NCBI RefSeq assembly: GCF_022968825.1
Contig: NZ_JALHKS010000003.1
Location: 124,001-188,000 of the forward strand
Direction of reading: 5' to 3'
DNA length: 64,000 bases
Source of the DNA: Chryseobacterium salipaludis
GTDB lineage: Bacteria > Bacteroidota > Bacteroidia > Flavobacteriales > Weeksellaceae
The position numbers were made by a program, and so were the translations under genes. Of this stretch, positions 24,948 through 33,877 are shown in pieces (position 1 is the first letter of the stretch; each line of letters begins with the position of its first letter). A model generated the notes under the pieces. It saw only the letters and a list, made by a program, of their open reading frames with translations, was not told the origin of the DNA and did no database searches.

Positions 24948-27900
24948 ATGATAAAAGATTTACTTATTTCTTTCTTTATTCTATTTTCTTCTTACACAGT
25001 AAGCCAACAGGCACCTTCTTCTGATTTCCCTTTTCAAGAAAATAAAGGACAGATTATTGATCAAAACGGCAATCAAAATACGGCGGTAAAATATCTTTTT
25101 ACTTCTCCCGGATTAAATGTACAGCTTCGGAAAAATGGATTTTCGTACGATGTTTATGAACGAATCATTGCGAAAAAATCAGGGCAAGATGACCGTACTG
25201 CCGGGAAAGAAGTAATTTTCGGAAACGCTAAAGATGCGGGAAAGAAGCGTTTTCATCGGGTCGATATTGATTTTATAAATGCAAACGCAAATCCCAAAAT
25301 ATTAGTAGAAGGAAAATCCGCGGATTATGACAATTACCACAACTTTTCCGATAATGTGAGGTCTGTTGAAAAGGTTTATCGCTACAAAAAACTTACTTAC
25401 AAAAACCTTTACCCACAGGTAGATCTCGTTTTTTTTCAGCCGGATGATAGCTTAAAAGCAATAGAATATAATTTTATCATTCATCCGGGTGGAAGAATTT
25501 CCGATATTCAGTTTGAATTTAAAGGTGCTAAAACCCGGCTGAAGAAAGGAAAAATTGCGATGAAAATGTTATTTGGCGAAATGGAAGAGGAAATCCCGCA
25601 GTCCTGGACAGAGAATATTTCCGGCAAGCAGGCACTTGATGTTACTTTCAAAGAAACTGGGAAAAACCGTTATCGCTTTGCATCAGACATCGATACATCA
25701 GAACAGAAGATTGTGATTGATCCGGTACCCACGAGGATCTGGGGTAGTTACCTGGGAGGAAACGGTGAGGAATTTGGCAAAATTAAAGCAGACAAATACA
25801 ACAACATTTATTTCCATGGGTGGACCGGAAGTTCTAATAATATTGCTACTGCTGGTGCATATCAAAATAACTTGAAGGCTGTTGATGCATTTGTCATAAA
25901 AATTGACAAAAACGGAAGAAAAATTTGGGGTACTTATTATGGAAGGCCTTATTTTGATGACGCTGGTTCTCTTGACTTTGACGAAGAGTCAAATGTATAT
26001 ATTGGTATTACCTCGCAAAAACCAAATCCGCGTTACCCCGGAAATCGATATTACTTTCATCAAAAGTTTACGCTTTTAATTCTTTCAGAAAATGGCTCCT
26101 TTAAAAATATATATGAATATGGGAGTGAAGCCGGGAATGAGGCCTACGGCGCATATCAAGATGAAGCACACATAACAGATGTAAAATATTACAATGGAAA
26201 AATTTATTTTGTAGGGGATACGGTAGTCGAAAATTTAGGAACGCCCGGAGCATTTCAAGAAAATAAAATGATGTACACAGCCGGTTTTCTTCTCAAATTT
26301 GATGCTGTTACTGCAGCGCCAGAGTATTTCACTTATCTCACCGGCAATCATGGTACGATGGTCCAAAACATCATCAGCATTAATGATTCTGGTATCGAAT
26401 TGCTTGGTACAAGCTCAAGTACAGATTTCCCACAAATTAGAGCTTTCCAGCCGTTAAAAACCCGAAAAAAATTAACCGGAATTTATGCAAAATTTAATCT
26501 AAGCGGCAGTCTGCTACGTTCCAGCTATTTAGGGAATGATACATCGGAATATCTTTTTCTCCATGGGCGGCGTTTCGGTGACACTCTTCTACTTGGAGCA
26601 AGAATTCAGGACAGAATCGCATTCTGTTATTACTTAATCAACACAAATACAAGCACTATTGAAAGCTATAAGGAAGTTAATGTCATAAACACCGCGGGAA
26701 TAATTTATATCGATGATCAAAAAAACATATTCGTCACCGGAAGAGCTGATGCCGATCATCCCAGACTGCTGACGGTAACTACGCCCAACGCGTACATGCC
26801 TGCGCATAATGGCTCAGCTAATATCTTTCTTACGAAGTACGACTTGGACTTCAACAAGGTATGGTCAACCTTTTACGCCGGAAACGGTGGAACTCAAATC
26901 GGTCTTTTGGCCCAGGATAACGAAGGTTATTTATACCTTACTGGGATGTCCTCGAGAAACACAGCGGGCATCGCAACTCCTGGCGCTTTCCAACAAACGA
27001 CGGATTACCGTACCAATGACCAGTTCATAGTTAAGTTTGCAGACTGTGAGTCAATAGTAAATATATCGGCATCACCAACTTGCATTGGGCAAAATCTCCA
27101 GTTATTTGCCTCCGGTGGTTCGACATATGAATGGACAGGACCAAATGGATTTAAAAGTTATGAACAAAATCCAACCATAATTAATGCCCAGGCAAATGAT
27201 TCCGGCGAATATTTTGTCCGGATGACCGGAGGACAGTCGTGTGGAGGGATATTTTCTGTCAGGGTACATGTGGGAAACACCAGACCTTTACAACTGGACA
27301 ATTTGTCGCTTCCGGATATCGAAGCATTTTGTACTGTCGTAGTAAGTACTACTCCAACAGCAACAACAGGTTGTGGAATAAAGGTTTACGGTGTAACTAA
27401 CGATTCTCTGATTTACACCACGCCAGGAACCTATCTAATCACGTGGACGTATACTGATTTGGATGGAACTTCACTCAGCCAAAAACAAAAAGTTATTGTT
27501 AAAGGGATAGACAAACCTATACGAGATAGAAATACTACTTTTTGCAAATCCACCAACCCCACCATCAAAGATATTGCTATCATCGGCACAGATATTAAAT
27601 GGTACGATGCCGCGGGAAATACATTGGATCAAAATACAGCCCTTATTGATGGCACATCCTATTTCGCCACCCAAACTGTCGATGGTTGCGAAAGTGCAAA
27701 GGTGGAAATAACGGTCACAGTAAGTGATCCTGCTCCTCCTGCAGGAAATGCTGAGCAGGAATTTTGTGCTGCGCAAAATCCAACTGTGGCAAATTTGCAG
27801 GCAACTGGTCAAAATCTTATCTGGTATAATACTGCCGGATCAATTTTTTCTCCTGACACTCCCCTTGTTGACGGTCAGGTGTATTTTGGTACGCAAACGG

Positions 27901-28907
27901 TAAATGGCTGTGAGAGCAGCAGAAAATTAGCCGTAAAGGTTGCAGTTACCGATGGAGGAATTCCCGCAACCAACGCTGACGTAAATCTTTGTAGCGACAA
28001 CCTACGAGGTAACAAAATAGTAAATCTCAATGAATATAAAAACAATTTAATTAGCAATACAGCAGGTTTAATCTTTGAATTTTTTGATGTCTCTAATCAG
28101 CCTATCTTACACCCATCAAATACACTAATTGCAGTTGGTACAACTGTATTTAATGTAAAGATCTCGAACTCGCTCGGGTGTTTTGTGCAGAAGACCTTAA
28201 CCTTAATCTTAAATCCGAAATCCGAGCTTGTCATTGATACTGTTAAAGAATTTTGTTTAGGGCAGAGTGCAGAGTTGGATGCGGGCGAAGATTTTGCCGC
28301 TTATATATGGACTTTAAAAGGCTCGCCTGCTCCACTTTCCACCTCTCAGTACTTAACTGTCACAAAAGCGGGAATATATACCATCGAGGTGAAGAATATT
28401 TTTGGATGTAGCAGCAATTCTGATGTCGTCGTCAGTTATGCAGCGCAACCATCAATTATCCGCGTGGATGTAAGCAATAATACAGCAAGAGTTGTACTTT
28501 CCGAAAACGGCAGTTTCCTGTACTCACTAGATAACCGTACCTGGCAGACCAATGATACATTTTCAGGCCTCAGTAATGGAAATTATACAGCGTATGTAAA
28601 AACTTCCGGAGATTGTATTATCGGCCAGATTAATTTTAGCTTATTTAATATTTCGAACAGTTTTACGCCCAACGCGGACGGAATTAATGATACCTGGAAA
28701 ATTGATGGCATCGAAAATTATCCCGGTAGTGAAGTTCATGTCTACGACCGCTATGGAAATAAAGTATTTTTTAAAATTGTAAATAATAATTTCGAATGGG
28801 ACGGAACTTTCGGCGGAAGGCCGTTACCCACTGCAAGTTATTGGTACAGCATTAAAATTTCTGATGGAAGACAGTTTACAGGCTGGCTGCATTTAACAAA
28901 CAGGTAA
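24948..28907 (+). CDS. Large secreted protein with beta-propeller-type repeats and a type B T9SS sorting domain
   Basis: 1319 residues, probably exported by the type IX secretion system and released or bound at the cell surface. Order: signal peptide (1-20); a DUF7948-like N-terminal domain (about 25-250, opening FQENKGQI); SBBP-type repeats (about 255-700, for example WGSYLGGNGEE and AGAYQNN); an Ig/PKD-like part from about 705; two similar about 75-residue Ig-like units (GTDIKWYDAAG... and GQNLIWYNTAG..., each ending in TV[DN]GCES); further Ig-like sequence; and the sorting domain at 1236-1319 (FTPNADGINDTW, VYDRYGNKVF, WDG). The last is the gliding-motility/CHU_C type used by T9SS. No enzymatic motif is visible; an adhesin or surface role is inferred. 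It is a single gene with its own promoter. Confidence 0.93.
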   Translation: MIKDLLISFFILFSSYTVSQQAPSSDFPFQENKGQIIDQNGNQNTAVKYLFTSPGLNVQLRKNGFSYDVYERIIAKKSGQDDRTAGKEVIFGNAKDAGKKRFHRVDIDFINANANPKILVEGKSADYDNYHNFSDNVRSVEKVYRYKKLTYKNLYPQVDLVFFQPDDSLKAIEYNFIIHPGGRISDIQFEFKGAKTRLKKGKIAMKMLFGEMEEEIPQSWTENISGKQALDVTFKETGKNRYRFASDIDTSEQKIVIDPVPTRIWGSYLGGNGEEFGKIKADKYNNIYFHGWTGSSNNIATAGAYQNNLKAVDAFVIKIDKNGRKIWGTYYGRPYFDDAGSLDFDEESNVYIGITSQKPNPRYPGNRYYFHQKFTLLILSENGSFKNIYEYGSEAGNEAYGAYQDEAHITDVKYYNGKIYFVGDTVVENLGTPGAFQENKMMYTAGFLLKFDAVTAAPEYFTYLTGNHGTMVQNIISINDSGIELLGTSSSTDFPQIRAFQPLKTRKKLTGIYAKFNLSGSLLRSSYLGNDTSEYLFLHGRRFGDTLLLGARIQDRIAFCYYLINTNTSTIESYKEVNVINTAGIIYIDDQKNIFVTGRADADHPRLLTVTTPNAYMPAHNGSANIFLTKYDLDFNKVWSTFYAGNGGTQIGLLAQDNEGYLYLTGMSSRNTAGIATPGAFQQTTDYRTNDQFIVKFADCESIVNISASPTCIGQNLQLFASGGSTYEWTGPNGFKSYEQNPTIINAQANDSGEYFVRMTGGQSCGGIFSVRVHVGNTRPLQLDNLSLPDIEAFCTVVVSTTPTATTGCGIKVYGVTNDSLIYTTPGTYLITWTYTDLDGTSLSQKQKVIVKGIDKPIRDRNTTFCKSTNPTIKDIAIIGTDIKWYDAAGNTLDQNTALIDGTSYFATQTVDGCESAKVEITVTVSDPAPPAGNAEQEFCAAQNPTVANLQATGQNLIWYNTAGSIFSPDTPLVDGQVYFGTQTVNGCESSRKLAVKVAVTDGGIPATNADVNLCSDNLRGNKIVNLNEYKNNLISNTAGLIFEFFDVSNQPILHPSNTLIAVGTTVFNVKISNSLGCFVQKTLTLILNPKSELVIDTVKEFCLGQSAELDAGEDFAAYIWTLKGSPAPLSTSQYLTVTKAGIYTIEVKNIFGCSSNSDVVVSYAAQPSIIRVDVSNNTARVVLSENGSFLYSLDNRTWQTNDTFSGLSNGNYTAYVKTSGDCIIGQINFSLFNISNSFTPNADGINDTWKIDGIENYPGSEVHVYDRYGNKVFFKIVNNNFEWDGTFGGRPLPTASYWYSIKISDGRQFTGWLHLTNR

Positions 28908-29004
28908 ATGCTGCTTTTCCACCGAAATTCAACCACCAGCCGGTTCTACAATCTTTGCGTGCGCCGGCGCAAAACGACGGATGATATGATACACAGAAAA
29001 CCTC

Positions 29005-29035
29005 TTTCAAAATCTGAATAATATCCTTACTTTTG
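29005..29035 (+). promoter_or_regulatory. Promoter of tRNA-Pro
   Basis: TTTC (29005-29008, one base from TTTG), a 19-base spacer and TACTTTTG (29028-29035, exact TAnnTTTG), ending 12 bases before the tRNA. Confidence 0.6.
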
Positions 29036-29047
29036 CTCCACCAAAAA

Positions 29048-29121
29048 CGGGATGTAGCGCAGCCTGGTAGCGTACTTGCATGGGGTGCAAGGGGTCGCTG
29101 GTTCGAATCCAGTCATCCCGA
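29048..29121 (+). tRNA. tRNA-Pro (anticodon GGG)
   Basis: A 74-base cloverleaf. Acceptor CGGGATG pairs with CATCCCG, the D-arm starts at 29057, anticodon stem CTTGC/GCAAG encloses the loop ATGGGGT with GGG at 29082-29084, and the T-arm GCTGG-TTCGAAT-CCAGT is normal. Discriminator A; CCA is not encoded. It reads CCC/CCT codons. Confidence 0.95.
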
Positions 29122-29124
29122 CTG

Positions 29125-29152
29125 AAAAAGAGCAGTGTGTACTGCTCTTTTT
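29125..29152. terminator. Bidirectional terminator between tRNA-Pro and the CvfB-like gene
   Basis: AAAAAGAGCAGT (29125-29136) and ACTGCTCTTTTT (29141-29152) form a 12-base stem around GTGT, directly after the tRNA and touching the stop codon of the convergent gene. Confidence 0.85.
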
Positions 29153-29991
29153 TATTCTCCTTCGTCGGCGAGGCGTATTTTATCTTCCAGAATTTCGATC
29201 TTGTGATCGCGGTACAGGCCGCCAATCGCTTTCTTAAAGTTTTTCTTACTCATCTCTAACTCGTCACGAATCTCTTCAGGAGTTGATTTATCGGACAAGT
29301 ACAGCAGTCCATAATTCTCGTGCAGCTTATCGAGTATAATTTGCTGGAACTCATCGATGTTTTCATATCCCTGCGGCTGGAGCGAAACATCAATTTTGCC
29401 ATCTTCCCTGATGGTTTTAATATAACCTTTCTCCTCTGAAAGTGGGTAGAGTTTTTTATAGACATCAGATGCGTACACCAGTCCGATGTATTTTTTATTA
29501 ATAACCACGTTCCAGCCAAGTTCTCCTTCACCCATGATAAGAAGCTGCACGGCATCCCCTTTTTTAAACGGCAAGTCATCATATTGCGGATTGCGCTTAA
29601 ACTTGGTGGTCCCTGTTACCAGGCCTAAGGCTTCATCAATATAGATATAAACCAGATACCTTTTGCCTTCGACCATCTTTGCCTTCTGCTGTTTATAGGG
29701 GACAAACAGGTCTTTGATAATTCCCCAGTCCACGAAGGCGCCGCTCGGCAGACTTTGCACACACGTCACCACTGCAAACTCCCCTACTTCTGCGTACGGC
29801 TTTTCGGTAGTTGCCTTCAGTTTGTCGTCGTCCTGATAGACGAAAACTTCCAGGTCGGTTCCTTCCGCAATTTCTGCGGGCGCAAACACTTTGGGAAGAA
29901 AACATTGTTCTCCGTCATGATCGGTGAGAATCAGTCCGGAGCTGTTTCTTTCTTTAACAGTTAGTAATTGTGTTTTGCCGGGATATATCAT
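29152..29991 (-). CDS. CvfB-like S1 domain RNA-binding protein
   Basis: A 279-residue protein of the CvfB/YitL family: tandem S1-type OB folds (about 1-60, 65-130 with VDWGIIKDLFVP, and 145-215 with a GYIKTIREDGKIDVSLQP strand) and a C-terminal winged-helix (about 220-279, STPEEIRDELEMSKKNFKKAIGGLY split over 235-260). In Gram-positives CvfB affects virulence gene expression, probably through RNA; the role in Bacteroidota is not known. A -7 box is at 30016-30023. The upstream region is shared with the divergent catalase-like gene. Confidence 0.9.
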   Translation of the reverse strand: MIYPGKTQLLTVKERNSSGLILTDHDGEQCFLPKVFAPAEIAEGTDLEVFVYQDDDKLKATTEKPYAEVGEFAVVTCVQSLPSGAFVDWGIIKDLFVPYKQQKAKMVEGKRYLVYIYIDEALGLVTGTTKFKRNPQYDDLPFKKGDAVQLLIMGEGELGWNVVINKKYIGLVYASDVYKKLYPLSEEKGYIKTIREDGKIDVSLQPQGYENIDEFQQIILDKLHENYGLLYLSDKSTPEEIRDELEMSKKNFKKAIGGLYRDHKIEILEDKIRLADEGE

Positions 29992-30015
29992 AAAAGAAGT
30001 TTAATGGTAATTCTG

Positions 30016-30023
30016 CAAAGTTA
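30016..30023 (-). promoter_or_regulatory. -7 box of the CvfB-like gene
   Basis: TAACTTTG on the minus strand, an exact TAnnTTTG match 24 bases before the ATG. Confidence 0.5.
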
Positions 30024-30078
30024 CGTTATTTACCCGCAATCCTTTGGGAACAGTTGTTGCAGCGGTTTCGGGAAAAAC

Positions 30079-31095
30079 ATGATGAGAGAATTTGTACCCT
30101 ACACACCGGAAATTGACCGGCTGAGCAGCGATGAAAAAAAGGATTTGGTTCGTGCAGCCCGTTCCGTGAAACAGTTTATTATCAGTTCAGCCGCGATTAG
30201 TAAAGTGCCATATGCAACCCGTGACGCACATTCGAAAACATATGCGGTAGCTAAAGGGAAATTGATTGTTGCGGAAGACCTGCCGGATTTTGTGAAAGAA
30301 ATTTTCACCGGAGAAAAATATGAAGTCACAGCCAGATTTTCCAATGCAAACCTGGTCATCAATAAAGCCGGAACCGATATTCCGCTGTATGGCTTTTCTT
30401 TAAAAATACATGATGTTGCGGGAGAAGATGCTAACTTTCCGCTGGTGAATTTTCCTTTATTTCCGACCAACTCGGTTAGTGATTTTCTGAAATTTTTTAC
30501 GTCGGTTAATCATTATCTCGTTGCGAAACAGGATAACTTTTTGGTCGCTGCCTTTGACCTTCCTTTATTGCTTGCCAGAAGCGTGAAACTTTTCGGAGGG
30601 CTTTTTTCTTTTGATGTGTTAAAGAAGAGTGCCGGCTACTTAAGCAAACGCAAAAATTTCTTCTTTAATTTTAAATACTCAGGAATAGGTTGCTATCGCA
30701 TCGGCGATTATGTAATGAAGCTCGAACTGCGGCCGCATCCGGTGAAAGAGATTAAGGATAAGAACGCCGGGAATGCGGTTCTGGATTATCTTACCCATTA
30801 TGATTTACACTGTGACCTGATTTTAAGGATGTGCAGTGATCTGGAAAAGCAGCCAATTAATGATTTAATGAAGGAATGGAAAGATGCAACCGAAATTGTA
30901 TTAGGAAAAATAACCCTGCCGGCTAATCATCTGCTAGAACCCACAGCACCTGCAACCGAGCAAATTAATTTTAATCCTTTTTACAATCCGCAAATATTGC
31001 AACCAGTCGGCCGTATGCAGCAAACGCGGAAAAAGATCTACGATATCTCTGTCAGGACCAGAAACCTCATCAATCAAAAACCTACTCAGCCCTAA
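30079..31095 (+). CDS. Catalase-superfamily heme protein
   Basis: About 338 residues from the ATG at 30079 (a second ATG follows at once); the frame is open further upstream but that part overlaps the CvfB-like gene. Catalase-fold features: a distal-His candidate in RDAHSKTYA (about residue 50), the ARFSNAN segment (RFS of catalases), VNFPLFPTN at the position of the distal Asn, a KYSGIGCYRIGDY core strand, and the C-terminal NPFYNPQILQPVGRMQQTRKKIYD with a likely proximal Tyr and nearby Arg. It is shorter than true catalases (about 480), like the small catalase-like group, whose substrate may be peroxides or lipid hydroperoxides. It is convergent with a cytochrome c'-like gene. Confidence 0.8.
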   Translation: MMREFVPYTPEIDRLSSDEKKDLVRAARSVKQFIISSAAISKVPYATRDAHSKTYAVAKGKLIVAEDLPDFVKEIFTGEKYEVTARFSNANLVINKAGTDIPLYGFSLKIHDVAGEDANFPLVNFPLFPTNSVSDFLKFFTSVNHYLVAKQDNFLVAAFDLPLLLARSVKLFGGLFSFDVLKKSAGYLSKRKNFFFNFKYSGIGCYRIGDYVMKLELRPHPVKEIKDKNAGNAVLDYLTHYDLHCDLILRMCSDLEKQPINDLMKEWKDATEIVLGKITLPANHLLEPTAPATEQINFNPFYNPQILQPVGRMQQTRKKIYDISVRTRNLINQKPTQP

Positions 31096-31097
31096 AA

Positions 31098-31571
31098 TTA
31101 TTGAGTTTGCCATTCTTTCGCGGACAGTTTATACGTTCTGTGACAAGAAGTACAGTTATTTAAGACACCGGAAAGTTCCTCATTAATCTGCTCCTTCTTA
31201 GCATTTTGGCGGGCAAGTTCAGCGATTTTATCAAATCTCGTATGCGTGTCTGCGCCCAGCGTTTTGAAAGGTACCGGCAACGTGCGGAACAGTTCGCCCG
31301 GCACATGCTCGGCTACCGACAAGCCTGAATTGGCAGCATTCTTCTCAATTCTGGAATAATCGTTCGTCCGCAGTCCTTCCTGAATATGCTGAACTGCTTC
31401 CAGGAAGGTACGCATCTCAGCCATCACAAAATCGCGATTGGTATTGCTGATGGTAATTACTGTGCGCGTGTCCTCCTTCAGTTCAGCCGTGCTGCCCGCA
31501 AAAAAACGATACAGCAAAAAAATATTAATGAGAATGGAAATAACCAGAAGAATAATGATGCCTTTTTTCAT
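31098..31571 (-). CDS. Membrane-anchored cytochrome c'/c556-like heme protein
   Basis: About 157 residues from the ATG at 31571; the longer frame to 31634 adds an unlikely leader. Residues 4-25 form one membrane helix, placing the rest in the periplasm. A helical bundle follows. Near the C-terminus lies CTSCH (Cys140, Cys143, His144), the covalent heme c motif, in the position and context (CTSCHRTYKL) found in class II cytochromes c. It ends 2 bases from the stop of the convergent catalase-like gene. An electron-transfer or gas-binding role is possible; which one is unknown. Confidence 0.8.
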   Translation of the reverse strand: MKKGIIILLVISILINIFLLYRFFAGSTAELKEDTRTVITISNTNRDFVMAEMRTFLEAVQHIQEGLRTNDYSRIEKNAANSGLSVAEHVPGELFRTLPVPFKTLGADTHTRFDKIAELARQNAKKEQINEELSGVLNNCTSCHRTYKLSAKEWQTQ

Positions 31572-31634
31572 TTTCACAAATTTGAAACAGCAAGTTACAA
31601 ACAAGATTTGAAAAGCGGTTCTGAGTTTTATCAC

Positions 31635-31664
31635 AAAAAAAAGAGAAGCGGATTTGCTTCCCTT
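31635..31664 (-). terminator. Terminator after lpdA
   Basis: On the minus strand AAGGGAAGC (31664-31656) pairs with GCTTCTCTT (31649-31641), one G-T pair, followed by a T-run. Confidence 0.8.
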
Positions 31665-31685
31665 TAAATTTATCGGCCACTGCTC

Positions 31686-33089
31686 TTAGAAATGAATAGC
31701 GATCTTCGCGGTTGCATCCAATGCAGCTTCTTTGATTCCTTCCGCAAAGGTTGGGTGTGCATGCGACATTCTCGCGATATCTTCCGCACTTGCGCGGAAT
31801 TCCATTGCCGTAACGGCCGCAGCAATCATATCAGCCGCGCGGGCACCAATCATGTGTACGCCAAGCACTTCATCTGTCTTTTCATCAGCGATGATTTTAA
31901 TGAAACCATCCGTATCACCGGAGGCACGGCTGCGGCCCAAAGCACGCATCGGGAAGTTTCCGATTTTCACAGCTCTGCCTTCTTCCTTCAGTTCCTCTTC
32001 GGTTTTGCCAACTGCAGCTACCTCCGGCCAGGTGTAGACTACGCCCGGAATTAAATTATAATCAATGTGCGGTTTCTGGCCGGCAATGGTTTCAGCCACC
32101 AGCACGCCTTCTTCGGAAGCTTTGTGCGCGAGCATAGCACCCTGCACCACATCTCCGATTGCGTAGATATTGGAAACGTTCGTCTGAAGATGATCATTTA
32201 CTTTCACACGGCCTCTTTCATCCATATCCACACCGGCTTTATCCAGTGCAAGACCGTCTGTATAAGGTTTTCTTCCAACAGAAACCAAAACATAATCACC
32301 TTCCAGTTCCAGTTCTTTTCCTTTTTTATCAGTAGCGGAAACCTTGATGGTGTCACCGTTTCTCTCTACTGCTTTCACACCAGTAGAAAGGTTGAATTTC
32401 ATTCCCTGCTTTTTCAGCACTTTCTGAAGTTCTTTAGATAAGGAGCCGTCCATGGTTGGAATGATTTTGTCCATGTATTCCACCACGGTCACTTCGGAAC
32501 CCAGTCTTTTATAAACAGAACCGAGCTCCAGGCCGATAACGCCACCACCGATCACGATCAGGTGCTTTGGAATTTCTTTCAGGTTTAAGGCTTCAGTAGA
32601 AGTAATGATTCTTTCTTTATCAATGGTAATAAAAGGCAGTGTGCTGGGTTTGGAACCGGTAGCAATGATGGTGTACTTACTTTCAATCTCTTCTGAGCTG
32701 CCGTCATTTTTTGTAACCTTAATCTTCGTGGCAGATTCGAAACTTCCCACTCCTTCGAAAACGGTAATTTTATTTTTGTCCATCAGGAACTGGATTCCTT
32801 TGGTCGTTTGATCCACTACTTCATTTTTGCGCGCGACCATTTGTTGGATATCCGCTTTCGGTGTATCAATGATAATCCCGTGTTGCCCAAAATGTTTTGA
32901 GGCGTTTTCAAAATGCTCCGAGCTGTCCAGCAAAGCCTTGGAAGGAATACATCCCACGTTCAGGCAGGTACCGCCCATGGTAGGATATTTTTCGATAATA
33001 GCGGTTTTCATTCCCAACTGTGCACAACGGATGGCTGCCACATACCCTCCGGGGCCGGAACCAATCACGGTAACATCAAACTGACTCAT
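31686..33089 (-). CDS. lpdA: Dihydrolipoyl dehydrogenase
   Basis: E3 component of pyruvate/2-oxoglutarate dehydrogenase-type complexes: reoxidises dihydrolipoyl groups using FAD and NAD. The 467-residue protein has the FAD motif GSGPGGYVAA (10-19), the redox pair Cys42/Cys47 in GGTCLNVGCIPSK, the NAD motif VIGGGVIGLELG (about 183-194), YAIGDV and the active-site HAHPTFAE near the C-terminus. Length is standard. It is a single gene with its own terminator; E1 and E2 genes are not nearby. Confidence 0.97.
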   Translation of the reverse strand: MSQFDVTVIGSGPGGYVAAIRCAQLGMKTAIIEKYPTMGGTCLNVGCIPSKALLDSSEHFENASKHFGQHGIIIDTPKADIQQMVARKNEVVDQTTKGIQFLMDKNKITVFEGVGSFESATKIKVTKNDGSSEEIESKYTIIATGSKPSTLPFITIDKERIITSTEALNLKEIPKHLIVIGGGVIGLELGSVYKRLGSEVTVVEYMDKIIPTMDGSLSKELQKVLKKQGMKFNLSTGVKAVERNGDTIKVSATDKKGKELELEGDYVLVSVGRKPYTDGLALDKAGVDMDERGRVKVNDHLQTNVSNIYAIGDVVQGAMLAHKASEEGVLVAETIAGQKPHIDYNLIPGVVYTWPEVAAVGKTEEELKEEGRAVKIGNFPMRALGRSRASGDTDGFIKIIADEKTDEVLGVHMIGARAADMIAAAVTAMEFRASAEDIARMSHAHPTFAEGIKEAALDATAKIAIHF

Positions 33090-33123
33090 ATTTCTTTTGT
33101 TTAAGATTTAAATAAAACTGCTG

Positions 33124-33131
33124 CAAATTTA
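33124..33131 (-). promoter_or_regulatory. -7 box of lpdA
   Basis: TAAATTTG on the minus strand, an exact TAnnTTTG match about 35 bases before the ATG. Confidence 0.5.
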
Positions 33132-33192
33132 CAAAATATTTAAGCCACGCCTATAGAAGTTCGGCAAAATATGGTTTTTGAATATCGCCAGC

Positions 33193-33210
33193 TTGAAAAC
33201 CTGATTTCAA
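33193..33210. repeat. Inverted repeat TTGAAA-N6-TTTCAA
   Basis: Six-base arms TTGAAA (33193-33198) and TTTCAA (33205-33210) in the AT-rich gap between lpdA and the divergent unrecognised gene. Possible operator; no T-run, so not a terminator. Confidence 0.4.
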
Positions 33211-33224
33211 TAAAAATCGTAAAT

Positions 33225-33242
33225 ATACCTAATAATAGGTAT
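33225..33242. repeat. Palindrome ATACCTA-N4-TAGGTAT
   Basis: Perfect 7-base arms (33225-33231 and 33236-33242) around ATAA, 111 bases ahead of the unrecognised gene. The symmetry suits a dimeric regulator; a weak hairpin is the alternative. Confidence 0.45.
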
Positions 33243-33352
33243 TGACTTTTATAAATTTTAATGCTTTTTTGCCAATGGGCAAATTTTATTTCTTCATGTT
33301 TATATACCTTATGAAACAGGGTGTATTTGCGGCAACACACAAATGAAAAAAA

Positions 33353-33877
33353 ATGGAAACTTTTTATGATGAAAAAAGAGTGAAACAACTGCGGCTTGCG
33401 ACCGATTGCTATATACGCGAACAATTAATGCCCTGCTTGGATATTCTGGAAGAGCTTCACCACCAGCAAATTTCCTATCGGATCGTACGCCTGTCGATTC
33501 CTGATACAGCAGATAAAAAGACAGTAGCAAATCTTTTCCAAAAACCGCTGTTTACGCGTTACGGTTTCGGACGTATTGACACTGACACAACGACTTTAAG
33601 CTTTTCTGAACTTAAGGAGCATCGCACAGAAAGAAAAGGCAAGGATTTACTCCTCTACATTAGTTCCTTTCTGCACAAAAATGATTCTGCTATTACGCTT
33701 GAATATAGAAAATATGGCTGCACGGTTCAGATAAGTTTACAGCAATTGGTGGAACGTTACTCCGCGGAATTATTTAATCAATGGCATGGCGAAATTTTCC
33801 TGGCGCCAGCGGATCGGTCGTGGGTAGTAAAGTATAGCTCTGAAGAAAACTGGCAGCTTTTTGTTGCGGAAAATTAA
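33353..33877 (+). CDS. Protein of unknown function (174 aa)
   Basis: I do not recognise this protein. It is soluble, with no signal peptide or membrane helix and no known catalytic motif. The N-terminal third is helical (DEKRVKQLRLATDCYIREQL, then a LEELHHQQ stretch), the middle has a KPLFTRYGFGRIDTD strand-turn segment, and the C-terminus ends [13 protein letters not shown]. Its start at ATG 33353 follows a 262-base AT-rich region holding two inverted repeats. A near-match -7 box (TGTATTTG, 33322-33329) lies 23 bases upstream. Its last 4 bases overlap the end of the convergent glycosyltransferase gene. Length and frame support a real gene. Confidence 0.7.
   Translation: METFYDEKRVKQLRLATDCYIREQLMPCLDILEELHHQQISYRIVRLSIPDTADKKTVANLFQKPLFTRYGFGRIDTDTTTLSFSELKEHRTERKGKDLLLYISSFLHKNDSAITLEYRKYGCTVQISLQQLVERYSAELFNQWHGEIFLAPADRSWVVKYSSEENWQLFVAEN

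Noticed and set aside
33140-33424. Leftward 94-codon ORF overlapping the start of the 174-residue unknown gene
   Set aside because: Rich in Phe, Lys and Ile as expected from AT-rich antisense sequence; it lacks a sensible domain and overlaps the better-supported rightward gene.
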